Shown one piece after another: positions 24,115-33,126 of a stretch of 64,000 nt of DNA; position 1 is the first letter of the stretch; each line of letters opens with the position of its first letter. The notes below the pieces were generated by a model. The model did not search any database and was not told the DNA's origin. It worked only from the letters and a program-made list of their open reading frames with translations. This DNA comes from Armatimonadota bacterium (lineage in GTDB: Bacteria > Armatimonadota > Fimbriimonadia > Fimbriimonadales > Fimbriimonadaceae). The stretch is taken from contig JANYCU010000035.1 in assembly GCA_025360125.1 (NCBI GenBank), forward strand, positions 1-64,000, written 5' to 3'. The translations under genes and the position numbers were made by a program.

Positions 24115-25097
24115 ACTTGGCAGAACGAGGACATCATGTCCTCGTTGGTCATGGTGATCACCCAATTCCCACCGAAGGTTGGGGTGCAGTCGAGAATATC
24201 ATCTGGCAACTTTCGAGCCGGCTTCGAAAACGTGGTATCCAGGTAACAATAGTGAATCGTCGTCGCTATCGAGCAACACTGGAAGTCTTACTGCTGAGTC
24301 TGCGTGGACAGGTCGACTTCGTCTACTGCCATTCTGAAAAACCGATACCGATGCTCGCGGTTATCGCGAAGTGGCGTAATTTTAGACTCATCTCCACGAG
24401 TCATAGTCCACTTGCTCCCAGTCGACTCACCACAAGCGAATTAAAAGCACTCCGCCGGTGTAAGTGCGCCGCCTATCACCTCGTCCTTCGCGAAGATATA
24501 AAGGACATGATCACGTCGCGAAATCCCTTGGCTAAGTGCGCGGTCCAGTTCAATGCCACCGAGACTAGTGAATTCCGAACGAATGAGAGAGGAAACGGGC
24601 GCGCACTCTGCATCGGGCGAATCCAGGCTCGAAAACGCCAAAACGAAACGGCTCTACTCTTTGAAGAATCGGGGATTGAATGCGATTTCGTGGGACCGAT
24701 CATGGATGATCTTGTGATCAACGAATCCCTGCAAAAGCGACATATCGGAACTTGGGACCGTGAAACCGTTCACAACAAGCTTTGTGACTATAGTTGCCTG
24801 GTTTTGCTCAGCGAATCTGAGGGCCAGCCTTTAGTCGTCATCGAAGCTCTCGCAGCGGGGATTCCGGTTGTGGTTTCTCGTGACGCAGCGTGGAATCTTG
24901 ACCTTGACAAGCCGTATACAACAGTTACGAAATGCGATGAGGACGTCATCGAGGCGGTCAGAATCGCCATTGCCAACCGAGATCGATACACCAAAGAAAT
25001 CCGACAATACGCTCTGAATACCTTCGACTATGAACGACTTGTGGACAATTATCTGGACCAGTTGAATCAGTGGGTGTTGGCCGAGACAGTACACTAG
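24111..25097 (+). CDS. GT4-like glycosyltransferase
   Basis: About 328 residues from ATG 24111, which overlaps the dus stop by 4 bases. The N terminus has the nucleotide-sugar transferase pattern GWGAVENIIWQLSSRLRKRG; the C-terminal half has ALCIGRIQARK and SESEGQPLVVIEALAAG, the E-x7-E motif of GT-B fold, family 4 retaining enzymes. It likely transfers a sugar from a nucleotide donor to a surface glycan or lipid; acceptor unknown. Base composition is a little more AT-rich than dus. Confidence 0.78.
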   Translation: MNLAERGHHVLVGHGDHPIPTEGWGAVENIIWQLSSRLRKRGIQVTIVNRRRYRATLEVLLLSLRGQVDFVYCHSEKPIPMLAVIAKWRNFRLISTSHSPLAPSRLTTSELKALRRCKCAAYHLVLREDIKDMITSRNPLAKCAVQFNATETSEFRTNERGNGRALCIGRIQARKRQNETALLFEESGIECDFVGPIMDDLVINESLQKRHIGTWDRETVHNKLCDYSCLVLLSESEGQPLVVIEALAAGIPVVVSRDAAWNLDLDKPYTTVTKCDEDVIEAVRIAIANRDRYTKEIRQYALNTFDYERLVDNYLDQLNQWVLAETVH

Positions 25098-25106
25098 GAG
25101 GAAGCA

Positions 25107-26060
25107 ATGTCGCTTGCACGCAACCTCGTTCTGAAAACCTCCGGTCTTAAACCAGTCGAGGCACTCGTTCGGAAGTCATTCCTCTTCCGTCCGCTGGTCA
25201 CCCGGTTCATTGCGGGAGACACCGTCGAGGAAGCGCTCAAGGAGAGCGAATCCATTTTGGGCAATGGTCCAAGAATTACCCTCGACTACTTGGGCGAGAA
25301 TTCTCATACCGAAGCTGAGGCCCTGGCCTCATGCGCAACTTATGCCACCATGCTCGACAAGATTGATGCAGTTTCGGCCGTAACCGCATGGAAAGGCGAT
25401 CAAAAAGGAACGGAGCCGCTCAATATTTCGATCAAGCTCACCCAGTGCGGACTTGACCAAGGTTCAGAATTTGCAGAAGCAAACTATCGAAAGGTCGTCC
25501 AAAAAGCGGCAGAGCTCAACAATTTCATCCGCATCGATATGGAGTCTTCGGCGTACACGGCTCGAACCGTCGAAATTGTTACTCGGGTTCACAAAGAGTT
25601 TCCTAACACGGGCACGGTTCTGCAAAGCTATATGCATCGCAATGATGACGATGTACAGCACGTCATCGACAACAAAATGCGTACCCGCCTGGTGAAAGGG
25701 GCTTACCTCGAGCCCTCCGCGGTCGCCTACCAAGAGAAGTCAAAGGTTGATGAGAAGTACGTGGAGCAGTCGAAGAAGCTGCTTGAATTTGGCACCTATC
25801 CGGCTATCGCGACTCAAGATGAGAAGATAATTTTGGAACTGAAGAAGTTTGTTGAAGAAAAAGGCATTGACAAGAGTGGATTCGAATTTCAGATGCTGCT
25901 CGGTATTCGCCGCGACCTTCAGTCGTCGCTCGTTCAAGAAGGATACAACGTCCGCATTTATGTGCCTTACGGAGACCAATGGTATCCGTATTTCACGCGA
26001 AGGCTTGCCGAGCGACCAGCCAACGCGCTGTTCATGCTCAAGAACATGTTCAAGAAGTAA
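25107..26060 (+). CDS. proline dehydrogenase
   Basis: A 317-residue stand-alone FAD enzyme oxidising proline to pyrroline-5-carboxylate at the inner membrane. Family features: LDYLGENSHTEAEA near the N terminus, RLVKGAYLEPS, FEFQMLLGIR, RIYVPYGDQWYPYFTRRLAERP. A strong ribosome-binding site (AGGAGG) lies 5 bases before the ATG. It is the third gene of the operon with dus and the glycosyltransferase; the second enzyme of proline breakdown is not in the window. Confidence 0.88.
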   Translation: MSLARNLVLKTSGLKPVEALVRKSFLFRPLVTRFIAGDTVEEALKESESILGNGPRITLDYLGENSHTEAEALASCATYATMLDKIDAVSAVTAWKGDQKGTEPLNISIKLTQCGLDQGSEFAEANYRKVVQKAAELNNFIRIDMESSAYTARTVEIVTRVHKEFPNTGTVLQSYMHRNDDDVQHVIDNKMRTRLVKGAYLEPSAVAYQEKSKVDEKYVEQSKKLLEFGTYPAIATQDEKIILELKKFVEEKGIDKSGFEFQMLLGIRRDLQSSLVQEGYNVRIYVPYGDQWYPYFTRRLAERPANALFMLKNMFKK

Positions 26061-26066
26061 GTTTGC

Positions 26067-26477
26067 TTAACTAGTTGGCCGAGATAGGTCGCAAGTCTTG
26101 ATGAATTTGCGATTGAGATAGTGAAATCCGACGAGGCAAATTCCGCCGATTACCGAGAATAATTCGGTAAGTCCCGAAGGTCCTTGTCCTGGTCTTGATG
26201 GTGAAACGAGATGCGACCCTCCGAGTAAAACGATACCAAGGGTGAAAATTGCAAGTAGCGCCCAACTTCGGTGAATTGCGTATCCTCGCACCGCAGCCCA
26301 GCCGCCAAACAGGAGAGCAAAGCCCAAGAACCCCCATTCCAAAATTGGAGACTGCAACGCACTAAAGCCGATCACCGAAAGGACGCTCACGGCAATACCC
26401 GTGATGGCACAATGGATTGCGCAAATGGTACTGGCGATGGTCCCGAGCCGATCTGGATCGAGTGAAATTGACTTCAC
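26067..26477 (-). CDS. MerC-domain membrane protein
   Basis: About 136 residues from GTG 26477. The N terminus has the MerC-like signature CAIHCAITG, whose two Cys bind mercury in MerC; four transmembrane segments follow. Stand-alone MerC-domain proteins may handle other metals. The open frame runs upstream through the tRNA gene and cannot be real there. A perfect 12-bp palindrome containing promoter-like TATAAT sequence ends 4 bases before the start region, which suggests control by a metal sensor and a very short or absent leader. Confidence 0.7.
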   Translation of the reverse strand: MKSISLDPDRLGTIASTICAIHCAITGIAVSVLSVIGFSALQSPILEWGFLGFALLFGGWAAVRGYAIHRSWALLAIFTLGIVLLGGSHLVSPSRPGQGPSGLTELFSVIGGICLVGFHYLNRKFIKTCDLSRPTS

Positions 26478-26482
26478 AGGAT

Positions 26483-26511
26483 TATAATATACCCCTACTG
26501 GGTATATTATA
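26483..26511 (-). promoter_or_regulatory. candidate metal-sensor operator ahead of the MerC-domain gene
   Basis: TATAATATACCC (26483-26494) is followed after 5 bases by its exact complement GGGTATATTATA (26500-26511). The centre, ATACCC-N5-GGGTAT, resembles operators of CsoR-type sensors, but other repressors are possible. It overlaps a -10-like TATAAT for the minus-strand gene. Confidence 0.5.
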
Positions 26512-26523
26512 TCTAAAAATAAA

Positions 26524-26599
26524 TGGCGCGCCCGAGAGGACTCGAACCTCCGGCCCCCAGCTCCGCAAGCTGATGCTCTATCCACTGAGCTACGAGCGC
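26524..26599 (-). tRNA. tRNA-Arg (anticodon GCG)
   Basis: The minus strand folds into a full cloverleaf: acceptor stem GCGCTCG with CGGGCGC (one G-U pair), D-arm with AGCTCAGTGGATAGAGC, anticodon loop TTGCGGA giving GCG (reads CGC, Arg), T-loop GGTTCGAGTCC, discriminator G and an encoded CCA at 26524-26526. It stands alone between the MerC-domain gene and a divergent hypothetical gene. Confidence 0.93.
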
Positions 26600-26651
26600 G
26601 TGAAGCAAGATTATACCGGATGCGGGCCCTGTAGCCCATAATAGAGGCACC

Positions 26652-27284
26652 ATGATTTCAGCCGCCCTCGCACTTGCCTTACACTTTAATACCGTTGACG
26701 ACTTTTCGTTCAAGCGAAAATATGTGGCGAAAGCTGAGTCAAGTTATACGGTTACGATGGCCTTTCCCGGGGGTGGCGGAGCGGTCAAAGCAAACATTGT
26801 CACGACAGTGCAATCGGTAGAAGCCGACGGTGCGACGGTCCATCTCAAGGCGACGAGTATCGACCTGCCTGGTTTCCCTGCGACTGATGCGTTGCCCGAC
26901 CTTGTCACAAAAGTCGGCGTATTGGGGCTGCCAAATAAGGCGACGATAAAGAGCGGACAAGAGTTCATTGTGTTCCTCGGCATGGCTAGCATGACCACGG
27001 GCACTGTGGTCAAATTGGGCGATTCGGTCAAGGCTCATTGGCAGAACGACCAAAAGGATTGCACGCTTGACGGAACCGGAAAGATCGCGAAGTTTGATCC
27101 AGATACCAAGACATTGACGGTCGATTGGAAAGTCGACATGAAGCCCAGCTATACCGAAGGAGGAACTTTTGTACTCCACAGCGCTTACTCAACAACCGAC
27201 TTCAGCCTCAACAAATCGGAAGGCACGTTTGAAATTGGTGGTTCCTCGATGAAACTGCAGTTTGAACGAAAAGCAAAGAGCTAA
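26652..27284 (+). CDS. hypothetical exported protein
   Basis: A 210-residue protein with a short hydrophobic N terminus (MISAALALALHF) that may be a signal peptide. The body is beta-rich with repeated Thr/Val/Lys strands; the region KIAKFDPDTKTLTVDWKVDMKP and the final GTFEIGGSSMKLQF suggest a lipid-carrier or beta-sandwich fold. No family assigned. Its stop overlaps that of the convergent EAL gene by 4 bases. Confidence 0.5.
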   Translation: MISAALALALHFNTVDDFSFKRKYVAKAESSYTVTMAFPGGGGAVKANIVTTVQSVEADGATVHLKATSIDLPGFPATDALPDLVTKVGVLGLPNKATIKSGQEFIVFLGMASMTTGTVVKLGDSVKAHWQNDQKDCTLDGTGKIAKFDPDTKTLTVDWKVDMKPSYTEGGTFVLHSAYSTTDFSLNKSEGTFEIGGSSMKLQFERKAKS

Positions 27285-29809
27285 GCCGCCTTTGGTGTGT
27301 CGGTGTTGCCGCGTTTCACGAACTCTTCAAAAGAAAGCGGCTTGGCGAAGTAGTATCCCTGGCTAAATTCGACTCCATGGTCGGCCAAGAATTGATATTG
27401 CGACTCTTGTTCGATTCCTTCGGCAACGATCTGAAGGTTCAGGGCCCGAGCCAAACGCACAATGGTTTCCAAAACGTTTTCTTGTTTGGGGTCAACTCCG
27501 ATGCCGTCAACAAATCGCTTGTCGATCTTGAGGCAGTCAAACGGCAGGTTGGCCAATGTCGCAAGTGATGAGTAGCCCGTTCCAAAATCGTCAATCGCCA
27601 ACGAGAACCCGGCTTCTTTGAGCTTGTTGAGCATGTCGAGACAGATACCCGAGTCGCCCATGATGGATGATTCTGTGACTTCAACCATCAAGTTCTTGTG
27701 GGTGATTCGATACTTCTCAAGGGTGTGCTCCAAGAACGTCAAGGTCGACTGATTTCTCAGCTGCAGTTGCGAGATATTGAAGCTCACCATGATGTCTTCT
27801 TGTTTGGTTTGAGCGATGTAGTCGCGAACGGCTTTCGCGGCTTCTTCGATGACGAATCGTCCGAGGTCGTTAATAAAGTCAGTTTCCTCGGCAATTGGAA
27901 TAAACGTGCCCGGCGAAATTGGGCCAAACCGACTTGAATTCCAGCGAAGAAGAGCCTCGGCCTTCACCAGCTTCTTCGTCTTGTTGCAATAGATCGGTTG
28001 GAACATCAAGTAGAATTCGTGATCGGTCAGCGCCTGTCGCATGGCGGTTTCTAACTCGACTCGCATCTTCGATTTGAAGCTCATTTCTGGTTTATAACAG
28101 ACTGGAGTATTGTCTGCTCCCTTTCGGGCATATTCTAATGCTAGTCCGACTTTTCGATGAATGGAAATTGCGGTTTCGTTTTCTGTGGCGGTGACGTAAC
28201 CAAGCCGACAATCTTTCGGAATCTCGACCCCGTTCACCACCGTTTGCTTCTGGCAAACATTGGCGATGACGTCAATTAACGAAAGCAATGAGTATTGATC
28301 TGGAACGATGATCGTAAAATCATCTCCACCGGGTCGGCCAACGATTCCGTTCGACCCAACGACTTCGACCAGTTGGGAACCAAACTCATGCAGCAGTTTG
28401 TCAGCAAGATCGGCTCCCCACGATTCGTTGATGTTCTTAAAGTTACCGATTTCGATGCCTACCACGCTGATGGTTGGATTAGTCAACAACAATTCGTTGA
28501 TGACTTCATGGATTCGCGCCCGATTAATGAGCCCAGTTACGGTGTCGTAATACGCCAGTTTTCGAATTTCATCGTTTCGTTTCTTAGCCTCGGTCACGTC
28601 ACGGACGAATCCGTGAATTGACACACTTCCGTCTGGTTCATATTCAAAATCAAGCTTCTCTTCAAACCAAAGCTCATGGACGTCGGTTACATTGATGCGA
28701 TATTCGGTCGTGACGGTTGGCAGCTTTTGGCTAAACGCAAAACCGAGTAGCTTTTCCCACACGTTCTGATCGTCGTGGTTTCGGCGTTCGCTCCAAGCTT
28801 CGGCGAACTTTTGGCCCTTATTCATATCAGCAACAAGCCAATCAAATGACGGCGTAAATTCGAGATTTCCTTCCCAATCTAAGCGGCCCGGAGATCGAAA
28901 AGCTCTGCCGTCCCAGACAATACAGTCTGCTCGGCCGAGAGTACGAATGAGGGAGTTGGTTGCTTCTTCGCTGAGGCTCAATGCTTGACTCATCTCTTCG
29001 CGAGTTGAATCTAGTTTTTTGCGTTGCTGCATTACTTCGGCTTGTAAATTGCCATGTTCGCGCCGCGAGAACCACAAGAATAGATATGCGATGAGAGAGA
29101 TGATCAACGATACGAGCCCCGTTGCACAGAGTCCGTAGTAAAAAGAACCTAGGAGGGCGGAGGAATCTTCCTCATAGCCGTCAAACCGCATGTCCACACC
29201 CAGGACGGCCAAAACCTTTCCAGATTTAGCCTTGATCGGATAGTATGCGGTGACAAAACTGCCCAGTTCGCTTGAGCGAGGCGTACGTTCAACAACTGGC
29301 TTGCCTCGATAAAACGTCCGCATCAGTTCTACTGAAGGTCCGTTCACTGGTTGATTGACTGACGCCGAGTGGTGCGGATCGCCCGTCCTAGCGCGCTTTC
29401 CACCGTCAACCACATAGAGCGGGCGACCATTCTTAAGGTTTAGCGTGTAAACCCGATAAGCATCGGGATAGTTCTTCAAGAAATGTTGAAGAACTTTTTT
29501 GGTTGCGGCATAGGCTTTGGTGGTGTTCGCCGGATTTGCGGCAATGGAACGTTGTGACTCGGGGTTGATGGACCGACTGAGGTAGCCCGTCGCTTCTCGA
29601 ACATGTTGAACTCGGGTCTCGAAAAGTTGGTTTTCGGATCGGCTATAAACAATTAGACAAGAAATACTGCCACCAAGGAAGGCGACCAAGAACACGAAAA
29701 ACGCGACCCGAACCTCAAAGCGTCCAACAAGTTGGCGTCGCCATAGGCTGGCACTTTTCGCTTCTTTAAAAGCAAACCCCTGACTTACTGGACTCGTTTG
29801 TCGTTTCAT
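27281..29809 (-). CDS. membrane sensor with degenerate GGDEF and intact EAL domain
   Basis: An 842-residue c-di-GMP signalling protein. Order: membrane helix about 28-50, periplasmic sensing domain about 55-215, second helix about 222-246, coiled and PAS-like region about 250-410, GGDEF-like domain about 415-560 with GGDDF in place of GGDEF, and EAL domain about 590-830. The EAL domain keeps EALLRW, NISQLQL, VEVTESS, IDDFGTGYSS and KIDKRFVDG, so phosphodiesterase activity breaking down c-di-GMP is likely. The GGDDF site may only bind GTP or be weakly active. It is divergent from flhA, with 186 bases between. Confidence 0.88.
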   Translation of the reverse strand: MKRQTSPVSQGFAFKEAKSASLWRRQLVGRFEVRVAFFVFLVAFLGGSISCLIVYSRSENQLFETRVQHVREATGYLSRSINPESQRSIAANPANTTKAYAATKKVLQHFLKNYPDAYRVYTLNLKNGRPLYVVDGGKRARTGDPHHSASVNQPVNGPSVELMRTFYRGKPVVERTPRSSELGSFVTAYYPIKAKSGKVLAVLGVDMRFDGYEEDSSALLGSFYYGLCATGLVSLIISLIAYLFLWFSRREHGNLQAEVMQQRKKLDSTREEMSQALSLSEEATNSLIRTLGRADCIVWDGRAFRSPGRLDWEGNLEFTPSFDWLVADMNKGQKFAEAWSERRNHDDQNVWEKLLGFAFSQKLPTVTTEYRINVTDVHELWFEEKLDFEYEPDGSVSIHGFVRDVTEAKKRNDEIRKLAYYDTVTGLINRARIHEVINELLLTNPTISVVGIEIGNFKNINESWGADLADKLLHEFGSQLVEVVGSNGIVGRPGGDDFTIIVPDQYSLLSLIDVIANVCQKQTVVNGVEIPKDCRLGYVTATENETAISIHRKVGLALEYARKGADNTPVCYKPEMSFKSKMRVELETAMRQALTDHEFYLMFQPIYCNKTKKLVKAEALLRWNSSRFGPISPGTFIPIAEETDFINDLGRFVIEEAAKAVRDYIAQTKQEDIMVSFNISQLQLRNQSTLTFLEHTLEKYRITHKNLMVEVTESSIMGDSGICLDMLNKLKEAGFSLAIDDFGTGYSSLATLANLPFDCLKIDKRFVDGIGVDPKQENVLETIVRLARALNLQIVAEGIEQESQYQFLADHGVEFSQGYYFAKPLSFEEFVKRGNTDTPKAA

Positions 29810-29972
29810 GTCCTTCGGAAACTAAAACCCGCGATAAATAGTTTCCAGGATGGTTGTTCCACACCTCGTTGAAATACCACAGCGTTTTTCGATTTTTTTG
29901 CCATTTTCGAATCTAAATTGAAAGCAGAACCTAGCCCTATGGAAATTGAGGTTTCGCTCCGAAGATTCCAAT

Positions 29973-29989
29973 AGACGCGCAATGCGTCT
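29973..29989 (+). promoter_or_regulatory. hairpin immediately upstream of flhA
   Basis: AGACGC (29973-29978) pairs with GCGTCT (29984-29989) across a 5-base loop, ending 6 bases before the flhA ATG. It would cover the ribosome-binding region, where no good Shine-Dalgarno is seen. Translational control is possible; the stem is short. Confidence 0.3.
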
Positions 29990-29995
29990 CGGGTT

Positions 29996-32059
29996 ATGCA
30001 AGGTTTCGCAAAGATTTTAAAACACACCGACATCATGATGGGTGTTGGACTGCTTTTGGTGGTCTCCATGCTGATCCTTCCACTGCCCCACTGGGCGGTT
30101 GACCTTGGATTGGTATTTGCGATCGGATCGTCGATCATGATCCTGTTAACATCGGTTAATGTCTCTGATCCCCTTCAGTTTTCCGTCTTCCCTTCGCTCC
30201 TTGTTGTCACGACCCTCTTCCGGCTCGCTTTAAGTATTGCCGCGACGAAACTGATCCTGGGAACCGGACAAGCAGGACACGTTATTGAGACGTTCGGAAC
30301 CTTTGTCATGGGCGGCAACTTTGTCGTCGGAATAGTCTCGTTCATTATTCTCGTCATCGTTCAGTTCGTCGTCATCACCAATGGTGCTGGACGAGTTTCG
30401 GAAGTCGTCGCTCGGTTTACGTTGGACGCAATGCCCGGTAAGCAAATGGCGATTGACGCTGACCTTGCCGCCGGACTCATTGATGAAGACATGGCGAAAG
30501 AACGGAGAAAGCACATCCGAAAGGAAGCGGACTTTTATGGTGCGATGGATGGTGCATCTAAGTTCGTAAAGGGCGACGCCATTGCTTCGATCCTCATCAT
30601 CATTGTCAACATCATCGGCGGATTTGCGGTCGGCTTTTTCAAGGGTCAAAGCGACCCAATTACCATCTTAAAGACATACGCTTTGCTTAGCGTTGGTGAG
30701 GGGCTTACCGCACAGCTCCCAGCTTTGCTCATTAGCTCGGCCAGTGGCCTTTTGGTCACTCGTGCGGGGCAAGACCGAACAATGGCGGGTGAAGTCGCAA
30801 CCCAATTCTTCGGGCAGCCGAAAGCTATTTTGGTTGGTTCAGTTTCGATTGCCGCTTTTGGACTTGTTCCGGGCTTCCCTGCGACCATCTTTATGGGTGC
30901 AGGTGCGGCAATGTACTTCCTGTATAACTTTGCCAAAAAGAATCCCCAAGTCGCCACGATGTTTGATACGGTGGTTAAAGAGAAGCCAGCTCCGGCACCT
31001 CCTCCGGCTCCGACTGGCCCAGAAGCGGTATTGCCTCTTCTCCAAGTTGATCCAATTGAAGTCGAGATTGGCTATGGGTTGACGAAACTGGCTGACCCGA
31101 AAGTTGGCGGTGACCTGAGCGACCGTATCGCGGCCACCCGTCGACAAATTGCGACCGAACTTGGTTTGGTTATGCCAACCGTCCGAATTCGGGACTCGGT
31201 TCAACTTTCCAATTTCACCTACGTCATTAAGATCCGCGGCGAAGAGGTGGCTACTGCTGACCTCATGCCTCACCGTTTGTTAGCCGTCAACAGTGGTGAT
31301 GCCCTCGAATCGATTCAGGGTGTTCCAACCATCGACCCAGTCTTTAAAATGGATTCGTTGTGGATCGACCCCGAACAACGTGAAATTGCCGAGCGTGCAG
31401 GTTATACGGTAATCGAGCCAAGTGCGGTCATTTCAACTCATCTCAGCGAGCTAGTCAAGAACCATGCTCCAGGGCTTTTGAGCCGTCAAGATGTTCAAGT
31501 CTTAATTGATGAAGCGAAGAAATCGAACGCAGCAGCAGTCTCAGAAGTCATTCCCGACATCATCTCGATCTCTGATGTTCAAAAGGTCCTTCAGCACCTC
31601 TTGCGCGAGCGGATTCCGATTCGTGACATGGTCACGATTATCGAAACACTGGCCGATTTTGCGGGTCGGACTAAGGATGTCGAGCAACTAGGTGAAGTCG
31701 TTCGTTCGGCGATTGCCCGAACGGTTACCCGCCAGTATGTCGACTTCGAGGACAAGCTTAAATGTATCACTTTGGATCCTCCGCTTGAGCGGGAACTAGC
31801 CGACCTGGTCAGCTTAACATCAGGAGGAACCGCCCTTGTTTTGCCGCCAGATATGCAGTCTCGATTGGTTCAACACCTGAAGACTGAGTACGACCGATTG
31901 ACGATGCAAGGCTTCCAGCCAGTGTTGTTGTGCGGTGCCCAGCTTCGATTGGCGATGAGACGATTCTTGGATCGTCATATTCCGAATCTCCCGGTCTTGG
32001 CTTACAGTGAAATCTCGGCGAAAGCCGAGGTTGAATTCGTCGGTCAAGTCGCGGCTTAA
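29996..32059 (+). CDS. flhA: flagellar type III export gate protein FlhA
   Basis: A 687-residue protein, the normal FlhA length. The N-terminal half has eight membrane segments and the FHIPEP-family signatures FPSLLVVTTLFRLALSIA, GRVSEVVARFTLDAMPGKQM and ADFYGAMDGASKFVKGDA; the C-terminal half is the cytoplasmic nonamer-forming domain (PVLLCGAQLRLAMRRFLD). FlhA uses the proton gradient to drive flagellar protein export and docks chaperone-substrate complexes. No other export genes adjoin it, so the flagellar set is scattered; a flgM-like gene is at 59196. Confidence 0.93.
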   Translation: MQGFAKILKHTDIMMGVGLLLVVSMLILPLPHWAVDLGLVFAIGSSIMILLTSVNVSDPLQFSVFPSLLVVTTLFRLALSIAATKLILGTGQAGHVIETFGTFVMGGNFVVGIVSFIILVIVQFVVITNGAGRVSEVVARFTLDAMPGKQMAIDADLAAGLIDEDMAKERRKHIRKEADFYGAMDGASKFVKGDAIASILIIIVNIIGGFAVGFFKGQSDPITILKTYALLSVGEGLTAQLPALLISSASGLLVTRAGQDRTMAGEVATQFFGQPKAILVGSVSIAAFGLVPGFPATIFMGAGAAMYFLYNFAKKNPQVATMFDTVVKEKPAPAPPPAPTGPEAVLPLLQVDPIEVEIGYGLTKLADPKVGGDLSDRIAATRRQIATELGLVMPTVRIRDSVQLSNFTYVIKIRGEEVATADLMPHRLLAVNSGDALESIQGVPTIDPVFKMDSLWIDPEQREIAERAGYTVIEPSAVISTHLSELVKNHAPGLLSRQDVQVLIDEAKKSNAAAVSEVIPDIISISDVQKVLQHLLRERIPIRDMVTIIETLADFAGRTKDVEQLGEVVRSAIARTVTRQYVDFEDKLKCITLDPPLERELADLVSLTSGGTALVLPPDMQSRLVQHLKTEYDRLTMQGFQPVLLCGAQLRLAMRRFLDRHIPNLPVLAYSEISAKAEVEFVGQVAA

Positions 32060-32105
32060 CGCGATTTTTCCAATCAAGATGTCGTAGAACGGGTAGAACA
32101 AACCC

Positions 32106-33089
32106 ATGAAATACACTTCATTAGGCCGGACGGGCCTTCAAGTATCACGACTTTGCCTTGGCACGATGAACTTTGGTCCGCAAACGACCAAGGAAGACAG
32201 CTTTAAGGTCATGGATCGTGCTCTCGAGCACCGAATTAATTTCTTCGACACTGCCGACGTATATGGTTGGCAACGAGGCGAAGGCGTCACGGAACAGATT
32301 ATTGGTGATTGGTTTGCACAGGGCGGCAACCGACGCGAACGGGTCGTCATTGCAACCAAACTATACGGCGACATGGGCAAGGATGAACTCCTCGATTGGC
32401 CAAACACTAGCCGAGTCACGGCCCTCCATATTCGCCGGGCCTGTGAAGGTTCGCTCAAGCGACTCAAGACCGACTATATTGATCTTTACCAAATGCACCA
32501 TATTTTTCGCGCTGCGCCGTGGGAAGAGGTTTGGGAAGCGTACGACATTCTGAAGGCACAGGGCAAAATCCTTTATGCTGGATCTTCAAACTTTGCTGGA
32601 TGGCACTTGGTTCAGGCCAACGAAGCCGCGGCTAAACGACATTCAGTTGGATTGGTTTCCGAGCAATCGAAATTCTCCCTTCTCCAGCGTGAGATTGAAA
32701 TGGAAGTTGGACCCGCCGCCGAAGCCTATGGCATTGGTGTCATTCCTTGGTCACCCCTTGCTGGCGGAATCCTTGGTGGCGTCATCAAGACGACCGAAGG
32801 AATGCGACGGCACAATGATCAGGCCAAGGCCACGATTGAGAAGCACAAGGCAGCCTTGACTCTTTGGGAAGATCTTTGCGAATCGATTGGTGAAAAACCT
32901 GCTGACGTTGCTTTGGCTTGGACCCTTTCAAAGTCGTTCGTCACGGCTCCGATCATCGGCCCACGAACGATTGAGCAGTTAGATGGTTCCCTTCGGGCAC
33001 TTGAGATTGAGATCACAACGGAGATCAGCACCAAGCTTGACGAAATCTTCCCGGCGTTCAAGACCTCACCTGAGCACTACGCTTGGTAA
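32106..33089 (+). CDS. aldo/keto reductase
   Basis: A 327-residue NADPH-dependent oxidoreductase. It starts MKYTSLGRTGLQVSRLCLG and has the catalytic residues Asp and Tyr in DTADVYGW, Lys in VIATKLYG and His in LYQMHHIF; the tail ITTEISTKLDEIFPAF is typical of the YajO/AKR11-13 type groups. The substrate is unknown. It lies 46 bases after flhA on the same strand without an obvious terminator, but the functions are unrelated. Confidence 0.87.
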   Translation: MKYTSLGRTGLQVSRLCLGTMNFGPQTTKEDSFKVMDRALEHRINFFDTADVYGWQRGEGVTEQIIGDWFAQGGNRRERVVIATKLYGDMGKDELLDWPNTSRVTALHIRRACEGSLKRLKTDYIDLYQMHHIFRAAPWEEVWEAYDILKAQGKILYAGSSNFAGWHLVQANEAAAKRHSVGLVSEQSKFSLLQREIEMEVGPAAEAYGIGVIPWSPLAGGILGGVIKTTEGMRRHNDQAKATIEKHKAALTLWEDLCESIGEKPADVALAWTLSKSFVTAPIIGPRTIEQLDGSLRALEIEITTEISTKLDEIFPAFKTSPEHYAW

Positions 33090-33126
33090 GAGAAGGGTAA
33101 ATGATGCCTTTAGCTATTAGCATCGA

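Noticed and set aside
26478-26639. N-terminal extension of the MerC-domain frame through the tRNA
   Set aside because: The residues are the translation of the antisense of a clear tRNA-Arg gene; the start must lie after it.
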